DNA of 64,000 nucleotides. Source: Pectobacterium carotovorum. Lineage in GTDB: Bacteria; Pseudomonadota; Gammaproteobacteria; Enterobacterales; Enterobacteriaceae. The stretch spans positions 2,418,001 to 2,482,000 of the forward strand of contig NZ_JAXAFK010000001.1 in assembly GCF_033898505.1 (NCBI RefSeq). The letters run 5' to 3'. A program made the translations under genes and the position numbers. The notes under the pieces are model-generated. The model was given only the letters and a program-made list of their open reading frames with translations, was not told the DNA's origin and did not search any database. This document shows, in pieces, positions 17,103 through 29,581 of the stretch (the first letter of the stretch is position 1; each line of letters opens with the position of its first letter).

Positions 17103-18372
17103 TGCTGGCTCCTTAACGTTAAGCGGCCTTCAACCCGATCGTTTTCCTGCCGCATCTCCCCCGCCTGAACCTGATAATAAGCGGCAGCCTGCTGCTGAAA
17201 CTGCTCTAATTCCTGATACGACGTGGCCTGCAACGCCAGCCGGAATTCACCAGCGGAACCGTCGTAAGACAGCGACTGAATTTTGATGGCGCTATTCTGC
17301 GTCATCAGTTGCTGTAAGGGATTCAATTGCTCCAGTAGCCCTTTCCCCGCTCCTCCGGCTGCCGTACGTTGCAGGTGCTGCTGCATCTGCGCGCGTGGGT
17401 TAACAACATTCGTCTCGGAAGGGAAAATCTGCCGATAGACGCGGACGCTTTCCTGCCGCCAATGCTCGGCCTGCTGATAAAGCTGATAGTGCGCCCAGCC
17501 AGCATCCGCCACGACCAACAGAAGGTAACAGGCAAAAGCAATCCCGACGCCGCGCCACGGCAGCAGCGTGTTTTGCCAGGCCTTCTCCGGCGCATAATCG
17601 CCTTGCCGCAGATCGACCGAAGCAGGTAGCTGCGCCGTGGCCGCCAGCGTGAAGAGATCCGTTGCGGGCTGCGCTTTCCACTCGCCTTCCTCCTGCCAGT
17701 CGTACTGCGATAGCTCACCGCCGACCGATGCAGCGCTGTAGCTGTATATCGCAGGCAGCGGCATAGACGCTTTCAGCAAGTCACCGCACCAGGAGGATTC
17801 CGCTGCCATGGCATGGCCCGTCGGCTGGCGAAATAGCCACATGCCATCATGCTGCAACGCGCTCCAGCCATCCTGATGTTTCGGCAATACGCGGGCATCG
17901 GGCAATAAGGTATCGACGCTGAGCCCCAGTGCATCACACTGCGCCAGCCAACGCTGCATCCGGTTTTTTTCCACCACGGCGACCGTGCCGTCATCGCCAT
18001 GAATTTCCAGCACGGCAAAATGCAGCTTTTCAATTTCCGTTGCCAACTGGTCTTCCAGCATAAACGGCACGACTTGCGTTAACTGACGCCGAGCCTGTCG
18101 GGGTAGCGTCAGGGCATAAAACGTCACGTCAGTTGCCGGAACCAGAACGCGGGTGAAAGTCACGGACGGATACGCCGCAAGCGCCTGCCGAACCTGTTCT
18201 ACGCTACCGCGCCCCTGACTCAGTACACTTTCCCCATTGGATGAACGCACTTGCCATTCAATGTCTCCCAGTTCTTCTACCGGAAGACGCACAATGAGGC
18301 ACGGATGTCGAACAACCGGACCTCGATTTAATGGGGCTTTCGCGGCTTTTCGCTTCCATTTTCCCGCTATTT

Positions 18373-18376
<4 letters not shown>
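17099..18376 (-). CDS. outL: Type II secretion inner-membrane protein GspL
   Basis: OutL recruits the ATPase OutE to the inner membrane. The 425-residue protein has an actin-like cytoplasmic domain (R-Q-L-T-Q-V-V-P-F-M-L-E-D-Q-L-A is the characteristic segment near residue 95), one membrane helix near residue 270 (I-A-F-A-C-Y-L-L-L-V-V) and a periplasmic domain that pairs with OutM. A basic N-terminal extension (K-W-K-R-K-A-A-K) precedes the domain. It overlaps outK and outM by 4 bases each. Confidence 0.95.
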
Positions 18377-20367
<1,991 letters not shown>

Positions 20368-20371
<4 letters not shown>

Positions 20372-20931
20372 CGTTTCTTACCCTGACTCATCGACGTCAA
20401 AAATCGTCCGGTACCATCCACCTGGAGCCAATTCGAGAGCGCTTTGTCTTTAGACTTAACGAGCAGACGGAAAGGCGTGATTTCGCCGCCGGGCAAAATC
20501 AGGATATCGGGGTCGTCGCCACTCTGCGTTTTATCCACTTTTTGCCCATCGGCCTGCAATAGTTCAAGCCGGAATGTATCAGGCAGCGTTGCCGTTGTGC
20601 TCACCCGATGCGGTTGCCACGGCTGCCACTTGTAGCCCTGCCAGCGATCGCCGCTCGGGATCGACACTCCTTCCGATGCCGCGGGTCGCTGGAGTTGATA
20701 AAACTGCCAGCGATCGGGATAGATGCGAACACCCAGCATGTATTCGTTAATCTGACTGCTTTCCGCGGCAAACTCTAACTGCGCCTGAAAACGAGCCAAC
20801 TGCCACGCGCTGTCATTCTGGCGCTCGGGAGGAAACGCCATGACTACCATGCCAGCCGCGATGCCAGCCAGCAGCACGACCAGCATCATTTCCAGCAGGG
20901 TGAACCCCTGCTGCTTCCTCGTTTCCCGCTT
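20368..20931 (-). CDS. outH: Minor pseudopilin GspH
   Basis: From the ATG at 20931 (AAGGA 12 bases upstream) the protein is 187 residues with leader K-R-E-T-R-K-Q-Q-G^F-T-L-L-E-M-M. An ATG at 20964 and a TTG at 20973 would lengthen the leader but lack a better ribosome site. OutH links the tip complex to the OutG filament. About 350 bases holding an inverted-repeat element separate it from outG, a break in an otherwise tightly packed operon. Confidence 0.92.
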
Positions 20932-21050
20932 CATTGCGCTTTGCCGTCCTTTTCCCGCCGCCATCGATAGCAACTACCCACAACCCATCTGCAACAGTCA
21001 CTTATAAAGACTGGCATAGTTATTTGAGGTTGCCGACAAAGTCCATATGG

Positions 21051-21231
21051 CGGTAGTAACGGATAGATCGTAAAGACGCTATAAATACATCCCTGTACGC
21101 TCGGATTGCGCGAATATGAATCTCATCCCTGAGATTCACCCTTTCAGGGCCATCGCAAGCGACGTTCAAAAACGTTCCTGACGTTTTTGTCCATGGCGCA
21201 AACGCTTTACTCTTCTATTCCGTTACTACCG
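21051..21231. mobile_element. 181-bp MITE-like inverted-repeat element between outG and outH
   Basis: The ends are imperfect 28-29-base inverted repeats: the left starts CGGTAGTAACGGA (21051) and the right ends with the complement, TCCGTTACTACCG (21231). Inside are two perfect hairpins: GAATCTCA/TGAGATTC with a 4-base loop (21118-21137) and CAAAAACGT/ACGTTTTTG with a 5-base loop (21167-21189). No coding frame is present. A small non-autonomous mobile element or intergenic palindrome family is the best reading; I recall similar sequences elsewhere in Pectobacterium. Confidence 0.75.
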
Positions 21232-21283
21232 TTCTCGTTCAATAAATAGGTTTGTCAGCAATCTGCAACAAAGACCGACGTCT

Positions 21284-21754
21284 TTATTTTTTATCAAGAT
21301 TCCAGTTGCCGATGTCATCTTCCGTTCCCGGCATGCCATCTGGCCCCAGAGAGAAGATATCCAGTTTGCCGTGCTGGCCGGGATTCAGCAGTTGATACTC
21401 CGTGCCCCACGGATCCTGCGGCAGACGGCGAATATAGCCATCGGCTGGGTAGTTACGCGGTTCTGGCTGTACAGTCGGCTTCGTCACCAGCGCCTTCAGC
21501 CCCTGCTCGGTGGACGGATAGCGGTTGTTATCCAGCTTGTACATATCGAGTGCGCTTTCGAGAGACACAATATCGCTGACGGCTTTTTGCCTGTCCGCTT
21601 TTTCCTTATTCCCCATCAAATTGGGCACGACCAGACTCGCCAGCACGCCAAGAATGACGATCACCACCATAATTTCCAACAGGGTAAAACCACGTTGACC
21701 ATGGCTGTGCTTACCATAACTATGCTTACCATCACGACGCTGAGACTGTTGCAT
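21284..21754 (-). CDS. outG: Major pseudopilin GspG
   Basis: OutG forms the shaft of the pseudopilus. The mature part begins G^F-T-L-L-E-I-M-V-V-I-V-I-L-G-V-L-A and contains the calcium-site region near the C terminus (S-L-G-P-D-G-M-P-G-T-E-D-D). The 156-residue precursor has an unusually long 22-residue leader containing K-H-S-Y-G-K-H-S-H-G, encoded by a 15-base tandem repeat; most GspG leaders are 6-10 residues. No later in-frame ATG precedes the cleavage site, so the long leader seems real. Confidence 0.95.
   Translation of the reverse strand: MQQSQRRDGKHSYGKHSHGQRGFTLLEIMVVIVILGVLASLVVPNLMGNKEKADRQKAVSDIVSLESALDMYKLDNNRYPSTEQGLKALVTKPTVQPEPRNYPADGYIRRLPQDPWGTEYQLLNPGQHGKLDIFSLGPDGMPGTEDDIGNWNLDKK
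21692..21733 (-). repeat. 15-base tandem repeat in the outG leader codons
   Basis: Read on the minus strand, ATGGTAAGCATAGTT is followed directly by ATGGTAAGCACAGCC and then by a partial copy ATGGTCA. The copies encode the repeated K-H-S-x-G of the OutG leader peptide. Confidence 0.85.
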
Positions 21755-21786
21755 CCTTACTTTTCCTCGTTCAATTGTTGGTTCTC

Positions 21787-23013
21787 TTACGAACTCATTA
21801 ACGTATTCAGTTGCAGAATCGGTTGTAAAATCGCCAGTACGATAAACAACACCACCGCTGCCATGCTGACCACCAGCAGAGGTTCAAATAACCCCAGCGC
21901 CAGCGTCATCTGTGAACTGAATTCCCGATCCTGATTATCCGCCGCCCGTTCCAGCATGCTGTCCAACTCGCCGCTGCGTTCACCGCTGGCGATCATATGG
22001 CGCATCATCGGGGGAAAGAGCGCCGTCTGTTCCAGCGCTTTGTGTAGACTCACGCCTTCTCGTACCGCATCCGTCGCCAGAGAGAGCCGATGGCGGGCAT
22101 AGTCATTGCTCATCACATCGCCGCTAATACGCATCGCCTGCAACAGCGGCACCGCACTGGCGTTGAGAATACTGAGCGTCCGCGCGTAACGTGCCGTATT
22201 CAAGCCGCGAGCGATACGGCCGAGCAGCGGTAAATGCAGCAAGCGCCGATGAAAGTTGATGCGCCGCTTTTCTTGCCGCAGCATCACGCGAAACGCCATA
22301 AACGCGGCCAGCAGCGCCAGCAACACCCACGGCCCGAACGTGCGCACGGCATCGCTCATCCCCATCAAAACACGCGTTGAAAGCGGCAGCGCCTGCTTCA
22401 TATGAATAAATTGCTCGACAACTTTCGGCACCACGACGGACAGCAGAATGCTGACCACGGCAATCGCGACGACGGTTAGCACGCAGGGATAGATCATCGC
22501 CTGCTGGATGCGGCTGCGCATCTGTTGGCGCTGCTCGGTGTAGTCCGCCAGCCTATTCAGCACTTCATCAAGGTGACCGGACGTCTCGCCTGCGGCGACC
22601 ATCGCGCAATACAGTCGCTCAAAGCTGCCGGGAAAACACTTCATGGCATCGGCCAACGAATGCCCTTCCATGACCTTACTGCGCACCGCCGCCATCAACT
22701 GGCTCAGATGCGGCTTTTCGCTCTGTTTCGCCACGGCATCCAGCGCTTCTTCCAGCGGCAACGACGCCGCCACCAGCGTCGCCAACTGGCGAGTTAACAG
22801 TGCTAAATCTGAGGTACTGATACGAATTTTACGGCGGAGGGAGAACCCCGTAGATCCAGATTTCTGCTGGTCACCGCGGCCTTCATCAACCGACAGCGGC
22901 ACCAGTCCGCGCTCCCGCAATAGCTGACGTGCCTGTCTGGCAGAGTCGGCCTCCTGAGTGCCACGGCATTTTTTCCCCTGCGCATCCAGCGCCTGATAGT
23001 GGTACTGTGCCAT
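21787..23013 (-). CDS. outF: Type II secretion inner-membrane protein GspF
   Basis: The 408-residue polytopic platform protein has two T2SF domains, each with the pattern [19 protein letters not shown] (about residue 70) and the related [17 protein letters not shown] (about residue 275), plus three membrane helices. It contacts OutE and OutL. AGGA precedes the ATG, one base after the outE stop. Confidence 0.96.
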   Translation of the reverse strand: MAQYHYQALDAQGKKCRGTQEADSARQARQLLRERGLVPLSVDEGRGDQQKSGSTGFSLRRKIRISTSDLALLTRQLATLVAASLPLEEALDAVAKQSEKPHLSQLMAAVRSKVMEGHSLADAMKCFPGSFERLYCAMVAAGETSGHLDEVLNRLADYTEQRQQMRSRIQQAMIYPCVLTVVAIAVVSILLSVVVPKVVEQFIHMKQALPLSTRVLMGMSDAVRTFGPWVLLALLAAFMAFRVMLRQEKRRINFHRRLLHLPLLGRIARGLNTARYARTLSILNASAVPLLQAMRISGDVMSNDYARHRLSLATDAVREGVSLHKALEQTALFPPMMRHMIASGERSGELDSMLERAADNQDREFSSQMTLALGLFEPLLVVSMAAVVLFIVLAILQPILQLNTLMSS

Positions 23014-23014
23014 A

Positions 23015-24511
23015 TCATTCCTCTTTGGTTACGCGGATCACTTCTTCCCAGGTCGTGAGCCCCGCCAGTACCTTTTCCAACCCGTCCTGACGGATAGTGG
23101 TTCGACTCTCCCCCAGAATCTGCGCAATTGCCATTTCACCGTCACTGCGGTGGATCGCCGCGCGAACGTCGTCATTGATCAACACCAGTTCATGAATGCC
23201 GATGCGCCCCCGATAGCCGGTATAGCTACACTGCGGGCAGCCCACGGGGTTATGCAGCAGCGTACCCGGCGCAATCCCCATCTGTGCGGCCTGAACCGGA
23301 TCGACCGGATGCGGCTGGCTACAGTCAGAACACAGCGTTCTGACCAGACGCTGTGCGAGCACGCCCAGCAGAGAGGTTGAGAGCAGGAAAGGCTCGACGC
23401 CCATATCCTGCAAACGAGACAGCGCGCCCAGCGCACTATTGGTATGTAGCGTGGATAACACAAGGTGACCGGTCAGCGAGGCCTGCACGGCAATTTGCGC
23501 CGTTTCACCATCACGAATTTCCCCTACCAGCACGACGTCCGGGTCCTGACGCAAAATGGCACGCAGCCCGCGGGCAAACGTCATATCCACCTTGGTATTA
23601 ACCTGCGTTTGCCCAATGCCTTCCAGCTCATACTCGATGGGATCTTCCACCGTCATGATGTTACGTTCCGAGGCATTCAGGCGACTGAGCGCGGCATACA
23701 GCGTGGTACTTTTCCCCGATCCTGTCGGGCCAGTAACCAGAATAATGCCGTGTGGACGATGGATCAGGCTGTCCAGCCGCTGCCGATTGCGTTCCGACAT
23801 GCCCAGCAGTTCAAGATCGAGCTTAACGCTGTTTTTATCCAGCAAACGCAGCACGACGCGCTCACCGTAGTTCGACGGCAACGTGGAGACACGAACGTCA
23901 ATCGCCCGCCCCCCCACTCGTAGCGCCATGCGTCCATCCTGCGGGATACGCTTTTCAGCAATGTCCAGCTTCGCCATGACCTTAATACGCGATACCAGCA
24001 GCGACGCCAGCTTACGCTGTGGACGCAGGATCTCACGCAGTACACCGTCGACACGGAAACGGATCAGCAAATAGCGCTCATACGTCTCGATATGAATATC
24101 CGACGCTTTATCCTTAATCGCTTCGGTTAGCATCGCATTGATCAGGCGGATAATCGGCGCATCATCGTCGGCATCGAGCAAATCGTCGCTGTCTGGCAAC
24201 TCTTCCACCAGCGTATAGAAATCCATCTCATTGCCGATGTCTTCCATCAGACGACGCGCTTCTTCTGAATCACGCTGATAGCTAATGACTAATTGCCGTT
24301 CAAACTCGTCTTCCGTCACGCGCTCAATCTTAAGCGAACGGCCCGCAATCCGACGTGCTTCCAGCAAGGCGGCTGGCGGCGTTTGCGCGACGCAAATTGT
24401 CTGTAGACTCGCATCGTTTTCCCGCTGCAACAGCAGAATTTGCTGCGATCGTGCATAAGCAAACGGCAATATCGGGCGTAATTCTATAATCTGGGAGGCA
24501 ACGTCACTCAT
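23015..24511 (-). CDS. outE: Type II secretion ATPase GspE
   Basis: OutE powers pseudopilus assembly from the cytoplasm. Motifs in the 498 residues are Walker [11 protein letters not shown] (about residue 263), the Asp box, Walker B ([10 protein letters not shown] region), the His box [10 protein letters not shown], and the zinc domain with two C-x-x-C pairs (C-S-D-C and C-P-Q-C). The ATG overlaps the outD stop by 4 bases. Confidence 0.97.
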   Translation of the reverse strand: MSDVASQIIELRPILPFAYARSQQILLLQRENDASLQTICVAQTPPAALLEARRIAGRSLKIERVTEDEFERQLVISYQRDSEEARRLMEDIGNEMDFYTLVEELPDSDDLLDADDDAPIIRLINAMLTEAIKDKASDIHIETYERYLLIRFRVDGVLREILRPQRKLASLLVSRIKVMAKLDIAEKRIPQDGRMALRVGGRAIDVRVSTLPSNYGERVVLRLLDKNSVKLDLELLGMSERNRQRLDSLIHRPHGIILVTGPTGSGKSTTLYAALSRLNASERNIMTVEDPIEYELEGIGQTQVNTKVDMTFARGLRAILRQDPDVVLVGEIRDGETAQIAVQASLTGHLVLSTLHTNSALGALSRLQDMGVEPFLLSTSLLGVLAQRLVRTLCSDCSQPHPVDPVQAAQMGIAPGTLLHNPVGCPQCSYTGYRGRIGIHELVLINDDVRAAIHRSDGEMAIAQILGESRTTIRQDGLEKVLAGLTTWEEVIRVTKEE

Positions 24512-26562
24512 TTCCCGCCCGCCGGATAAAACGCCACAATGGAGGACTGAACCTGACGGAACGTATAGGCGTTCCCGCCTTCCGGCAAGCGCAGTAAATC
24601 GTTATCCAGCAGATTAGCCTTCCCGCCATTCGCCTCTCGCTGCTTCTCTTCTTCAGCATTGAACGAATGATACTTACTGGCAGAGGCACTCTGATATTGG
24701 CTGCGATCGCGAATAATAGAAGGACGGATAAACAGCATCAGGTTACGCTTTTTCGTTTCCTGACTGTTGGAGCGGAACAGGTATCCCAGCACGGGAATAT
24801 CGCCCAACAGGGGGACTTTACTTGCCGACTCATTGGTACTTTTATCCAGCAAGCCGCCCACCACCACGGTTTCGCCACTGCTGACCAGCACCGCGTTATT
24901 AACGGTACGCGTATTGAATGTTGCGCCAAGGTTGGTGCTGCTGCTGGAGGCGGCATCAGCCACGCTGGAGACTTCCTGTTCGATTTCCAGCAGAACGGAG
25001 TCACCTTCGTTGATTTGGGGTTTCACCTTCAGTTTGATACCGACCGTTTTACGTTCCACCGTTTGGAAAACGTTGTCACCGGATGTCGTCTGCGAACCCG
25101 CCAATACTGGCACTTCCTGACCGACGTTAAACGTCGCTTCCATATTGTCCAACGTCACGATACTGGGCGTCGCCAGAATGTCGTTCTTGCTGTTGCTGGA
25201 CAGCGCCGTCATCAGCATGCTCCAGTTCCCCTGATAGAAGCCCGCGGCAATGCCGTTGAAGCTGCTCAGGGCACTCGATGCCGCAGTATTCAGCGTCCCA
25301 TCACGCCGATACTGATCGGCTCCCGCTATCATTGTCGTGATCGGTAGCCCGGTGTTCGTGAACTGCGTTGTCCCGGCATTTTTATTCGCCCATTGCACGC
25401 CCAGATTCATGCCATCGGCATCCTGAACTTCCGCGATAATCGCTTCGACTAATACCTGTGGACGGCGGATATCCAGCTGTGCAATCACCTGTTCCAGATC
25501 GCGCATAATGTCAGGCGCAGCATTCACAATCAGGGAGTTGGTTTGTTCGTGAGCCTTAATCGAAATGTCTTTACGCAGCGCGGGCAGCGCATTTTGCTGG
25601 TCGGTTTGGATGCTGTCGCCGACGCCAGTCAGCACTTCGACCAGATCGGCCGCTTTCGCGTATTTAAGGTAGATAACTTTGGTGTTGCCCTGCACAGCCT
25701 GCTGGCGATCGAGCTGTTTGATCATATCAATTACACGCTGGCGTGAGTTCGGTTCTCCACGCACCAGCACCGAGTTGGTTCGTTCGTCAGCCACTACATT
25801 GGCGGTCAGCATCCCCGGCAAGGCGGATTTCTCATCCATCTTGTTCAGTTCATTCACCATCTTCACCACTTCCGTTGAGGAAGCGTAAGACAGCGGTATG
25901 CTGGTCACATTCCGATCGCCCGTCTGATCAACCCGTTCGACTATCGTCATCAGCCGCTTGATCACACCCGCGCGGCCAGTCATCAGCAGCACGTTCGACG
26001 GTTCGTAATGCACCACGCTCCCGGCACCGGCGTTGTCGTTCAACTGGCGCAGCAGCGGCGCCAGATCGCGAGCGGCGACGTTGTTCACCGGTACGACGCG
26101 CGTCACTACTTCATCGCCAATGCCCGGCTGATCGTCAGTAGCCAGCGGCATAGATGTTGATTTCGCATCCTTCGAGCGAATGATTTTCAGGACGTTGTTA
26201 TCCATCGGAATAACGGTAAATCCATAGACATCCAGCACGCTCAGGAAGAACTGGTAATACTGTTCTTCATTCATCATGTCATAGCTGCGTACGGTAATCG
26301 TTCCGCTGACCGACGGATCGATAATGACCGTCTTATTTAAATTCTTACTGACGGTATTGATAAACTCCTGAATATCCGTGCCCTTAAAACTGGCGGAGAA
26401 TTCAGCGCTCCACGCCAATGATGACGCCATCAGCAGAACGCTCCCGCTGAGCAATAACATGCTCTTACGGCGTACTTGACCAAGCCATTGGTTTTTATGT
26501 TTTGAAAAAACCTGACGCTTAAAAAATCCCTGTCCCTTGCTAAACAAATTAGTGGTCTCCAT
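24508..26562 (-). CDS. outD: Outer-membrane secretin GspD
   Basis: OutD forms the outer-membrane channel. N0-N3 domains occupy the first half and the secretin domain the second, with V-P-V-L-A-G-S-Q-T and [14 protein letters not shown], the hallmark of the barrel. The C-terminal region is the site bound by pilotin OutS. Two starts are possible: ATG 26562 (684 residues, overlapping outC by 14 bases) and ATG 26460 (650 residues), which begins directly with a signal peptide ([19 protein letters not shown]). I give the longer one because neither has a strong ribosome site; the shorter may be the published start. Confidence 0.95.
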   Translation of the reverse strand: METTNLFSKGQGFFKRQVFSKHKNQWLGQVRRKSMLLLSGSVLLMASSLAWSAEFSASFKGTDIQEFINTVSKNLNKTVIIDPSVSGTITVRSYDMMNEEQYYQFFLSVLDVYGFTVIPMDNNVLKIIRSKDAKSTSMPLATDDQPGIGDEVVTRVVPVNNVAARDLAPLLRQLNDNAGAGSVVHYEPSNVLLMTGRAGVIKRLMTIVERVDQTGDRNVTSIPLSYASSTEVVKMVNELNKMDEKSALPGMLTANVVADERTNSVLVRGEPNSRQRVIDMIKQLDRQQAVQGNTKVIYLKYAKAADLVEVLTGVGDSIQTDQQNALPALRKDISIKAHEQTNSLIVNAAPDIMRDLEQVIAQLDIRRPQVLVEAIIAEVQDADGMNLGVQWANKNAGTTQFTNTGLPITTMIAGADQYRRDGTLNTAASSALSSFNGIAAGFYQGNWSMLMTALSSNSKNDILATPSIVTLDNMEATFNVGQEVPVLAGSQTTSGDNVFQTVERKTVGIKLKVKPQINEGDSVLLEIEQEVSSVADAASSSSTNLGATFNTRTVNNAVLVSSGETVVVGGLLDKSTNESASKVPLLGDIPVLGYLFRSNSQETKKRNLMLFIRPSIIRDRSQYQSASASKYHSFNAEEEKQREANGGKANLLDNDLLRLPEGGNAYTFRQVQSSIVAFYPAGGK

Positions 26563-27412
26563 CCAGTGCCAGATATATATCCTGCTGTTGACCATCACGC
26601 TCGACGGTCAAATTAAATTTGCTCATCCCTGCCAGTTGCGCCATCGCCTGCTGTGCCTGATCTGCATCGCGTAAATCCATGCCGTTTAATGACACAGCGA
26701 GATCGTTATCCTGCAAGCCTGCGCGGTAGAAAAGATCGGGATTTTTGCCGGGGTTTAACTGATATCCTTTCAGTACTTCTTCTTCCGTGACGGGAGAAAT
26801 GGTGAGGTAGTCCTGCGCCGAGAAGGGATCTTTTTGTATTTCCTCTTTCACCTGGCTAAATGCGCCAGCAGACGGCGGCGCGTCAGCCGCCTTTTCTTCC
26901 TGATACAAGTGCAGCGCCTCATAGCGCCCCTGATACTGAAGCACGACACGATCGGCAGAGATAGTCACAATTTTGGCTTCATAGCCCGGAATGGCATCGC
27001 CGACGTTGCGACTGTATTGCTGACTATCTTTAGCGATGATGGCAATCGAACGCTTGGCGTCTTCACTCGCCAGAACCCCAGTCAGGCTGATATTTAACGA
27101 TGTCAGCGGAATATCACCGGACAGCGCGGCATCATTAACCGCAGAGGCATCCGCATCGGGAGCATGGCCAAATAGGGTAAAGTCGCCCGGCGTAGCGGGC
27201 TTTTCTTTTGCCTGGGCAGGCGTGACCGCCACGCCGACAAGGCGCGAATCTTCAGGCAGGAGAAAACGCCAGGTCAATACGGCCAACTGCTGGCAAATCA
27301 GCAGCAAAATCAGCCCCAACACGATACGTCGAATCAGCGGAGCTGGCAGTGACCGAAAAGTGGCAACCAACGAATTAAAAGACGGTTCTTTGAAAGCTTG
27401 CAATCGTGCCAT
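26549..27412 (-). CDS. outC: Type II secretion protein GspC
   Basis: OutC spans inner membrane to secretin and helps choose substrates. The 287 residues show one membrane helix near residue 32 (I-V-L-G-L-I-L-L-L-I), an HR domain (L-N-I-S-L-T-G-V-L-A-S, I-A-I-I-A-K) and a C-terminal PDZ domain (L-F-Y-R-A-G-L-Q-D-N-D-L-A-V-S-L-N-G). It is the first gene of the main out run. Only 50 bases separate it from pehX upstream, so it either shares pehX transcripts or has a promoter inside pehX. Confidence 0.96.
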   Translation of the reverse strand: MARLQAFKEPSFNSLVATFRSLPAPLIRRIVLGLILLLICQQLAVLTWRFLLPEDSRLVGVAVTPAQAKEKPATPGDFTLFGHAPDADASAVNDAALSGDIPLTSLNISLTGVLASEDAKRSIAIIAKDSQQYSRNVGDAIPGYEAKIVTISADRVVLQYQGRYEALHLYQEEKAADAPPSAGAFSQVKEEIQKDPFSAQDYLTISPVTEEEVLKGYQLNPGKNPDLFYRAGLQDNDLAVSLNGMDLRDADQAQQAMAQLAGMSKFNLTVERDGQQQDIYLALDGDH

Positions 27413-27435
27413 AGGTAATCATCCATAATACTCCC

Positions 27436-27457
27436 CACGCCGATGGGCGTGGGGAAA
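27436..27457. terminator. GC-rich stem-loop between pehX and outC
   Basis: CCCCACGCC pairs with GGCGTGGGG around a 4-base loop. There is no U-run on the pehX strand, so it may reduce read-through into outC or stabilise the 3' end of pehX mRNA, not stop transcription fully. End positions are good to about two bases. Confidence 0.5.
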
Positions 27458-27462
27458 ATGCC

Positions 27463-29442
27463 TTATTCCGTTGCGGCTTCCCGGGTGATGGTTTCATCAC
27501 CGCTGGTCGTCAGCGCGGCATCATTATTTACACGGTCTTCGAGCCTGATATTTTCAATATGACCGAAATTCCAGGCTCCCGGTACATTCTCAAAAATGAC
27601 ATTTTTAAAGTCACTGTTCTTCAGGAACGTAATGTCCGTGGCTTTTACACTTCTGAATTTTACATTCTCAAAATGCAAGCCTTGATGATAAGCATCACGT
27701 TCGAAAGAGAACTTATATGCATCAGCCATCTCAGCGACGGTCATCCCATCGACCAGAATACTGTTTTTCTTCGCTGAACCATCCACCGTGACGTTGGAAA
27801 CGGTCACATCACGGAACTGTGCAGGTTCGGCCGCAGGCTGGGTATCGTTCACGTCCGCTTTATATTTAATCGTGAACACGAACGGCTCGTTGACAATATC
27901 ACGCATCGCGTTATTACGGAATACCACGTCACGCGAGCCGCCACCATAATAAGGTCGACTCTTCATGCGCAGGCCAACATCCGTCTTATTCATGACGTTA
28001 TCTTCAGCAACAATTTTTTCAATCCAGGCACCAGTATGGCTACCCGTGACCACCGCACCGTGCCCGCGACGGAAGTAGTTATTGAAGATCCAGGCACCGC
28101 TCTGCGCTTTTTGCCCCAGCGTCGCCACCTCGGCACCGTATCCTGCCGCAAAGTTTACGCTGTCATCACCCGTATCGAAAAAGTTATTGAATACCATGAC
28201 GTTTTGGCTGTTACCGAATTCAATACCGTCCGCATTATTCGCATCATACGTCATGTGTACCAGCGCATTCATCGCCACATTTTCGGATTCCAGCACCATC
28301 ACACCGTGGTAAGCCGGGTTCAGGATCGTCAGCCCTTCCAGATACATGTTGCTCACGCCGCGCAGCGTCATCAGACTGGAGCGTCGGTTTTTGTACGCTT
28401 CATCCAGTGACATGCCTTCATTAACGGCTTTTGCCGTTTGGTCTTTTGCCAGAATACCGTCACTGCCAACATTGGTCGCTTTGCTCGCACGGTAGAGCGG
28501 TAATTCATTCTTTAATTCATCAATTTCAGTAATGTTTGTATCGCCAGATTTGATGCCACGCACCCAACCGTTGCCATCAATCGTGCCCTGCCCGACGATA
28601 CGGATATTTTTAAACGTACCTGCATGGCTATTGCCCCGATCGTCGGCTTCCAGCACGTTAATCAGTGACGGTGGGCGCTTAGGTAATTGAGGTGACGTGT
28701 AAGGGTAGAGATAATAGCCGCGAGCGAGCGGATAGTCGTCGCCATTTGCCGACCCCAGCAGCGTAGCCCCTTTCGCGACTTCAAACGTCATGTCGCTATG
28801 CAGGAACAGCGCGCCGGTTTTAAACGTTCCCCCTTCAACCACGACTTTACACCCTTTCGGATACGCGGCTGGCGTACAGTCATCAATTGCCTTCTGAATC
28901 GCCAGCGTGTCGTTGGCTACGCCATCCCCTTTCGCACCGTAGTTGGTCACATTCAGTGAAGCTGGCGTCGCCGTCGTTTTCTGCACGACGGTTTCACTAT
29001 CTACGGATTCTTTGCCATCGTCATAAAGCGCACGCACCGTGAAGCGATATTCCGTTTCCGGCGACAGATTCGTCACCTTAAAATTATGGAAGCTGACGCG
29101 GACATGCCAGTTATCAGTATCAATCGCGTTGTAGAAATTATCGATATAAGGCTTGGCGGGCGAATGGGTGTTTTGGTTATCAATCGCGCCGCCCAGCAAG
29201 GTTCCATTCATATAGACACGGTAATCCTTAATACCCGCAGCAGGTTTGGTCGGTTTTTCCCAGGCAAGTACCACGCTACTGTCATCATAGGCCAGCGTCG
29301 GCACTTTAAGATTTTGTGGCGCAGCAGAACGATCAACACTCACATTCGGCGTTGAGTCGCTATCGCTGCATCCGGCAATCAGGCCGCTCAGGACAAGTGT
29401 CGCGCAGAGCGTAAGGCGAGTACGAGGTAAAAAGTCAGTCAT
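27463..29442 (-). CDS. pehX: Exo-poly-alpha-D-galacturonosidase (GH28) with FnIII domain
   Basis: PehX releases digalacturonate from pectate chain ends. The start at 29442 follows AGGA 6 bases upstream; the frame is open to 29523. The 659-residue product has a lipoprotein-type signal ending L-I-A-G^C (C25), a fibronectin III domain (about residues 45-150, with Y-R-V-Y-M-N-G-T-L-L), then the GH28 helix with N-A-D-G-I-E, F-D-T-G-D-D-S-V-N, R-G-H-G-A-V-V and R-M-K-S-R. These supply the catalytic aspartates and substrate-binding R-x-K. It lies 139 bases downstream of a pectate lyase gene and 50 bases upstream of outC. Confidence 0.95.
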   Translation of the reverse strand: MTDFLPRTRLTLCATLVLSGLIAGCSDSDSTPNVSVDRSAAPQNLKVPTLAYDDSSVVLAWEKPTKPAAGIKDYRVYMNGTLLGGAIDNQNTHSPAKPYIDNFYNAIDTDNWHVRVSFHNFKVTNLSPETEYRFTVRALYDDGKESVDSETVVQKTTATPASLNVTNYGAKGDGVANDTLAIQKAIDDCTPAAYPKGCKVVVEGGTFKTGALFLHSDMTFEVAKGATLLGSANGDDYPLARGYYLYPYTSPQLPKRPPSLINVLEADDRGNSHAGTFKNIRIVGQGTIDGNGWVRGIKSGDTNITEIDELKNELPLYRASKATNVGSDGILAKDQTAKAVNEGMSLDEAYKNRRSSLMTLRGVSNMYLEGLTILNPAYHGVMVLESENVAMNALVHMTYDANNADGIEFGNSQNVMVFNNFFDTGDDSVNFAAGYGAEVATLGQKAQSGAWIFNNYFRRGHGAVVTGSHTGAWIEKIVAEDNVMNKTDVGLRMKSRPYYGGGSRDVVFRNNAMRDIVNEPFVFTIKYKADVNDTQPAAEPAQFRDVTVSNVTVDGSAKKNSILVDGMTVAEMADAYKFSFERDAYHQGLHFENVKFRSVKATDITFLKNSDFKNVIFENVPGAWNFGHIENIRLEDRVNNDAALTTSGDETITREAATE

Positions 29443-29581
29443 AGTATTTCCTGTATTTTTACTATTATTTCGCCCGACGTCTCTCTCCCTGCGGCAGAAT
29501 CGTTGCCACAGGGCGATAGACATCGGGCAGAGGGTTTACAGATGAAAAGTTAAATAAAAAATAATCAATGAGATCAGATGA

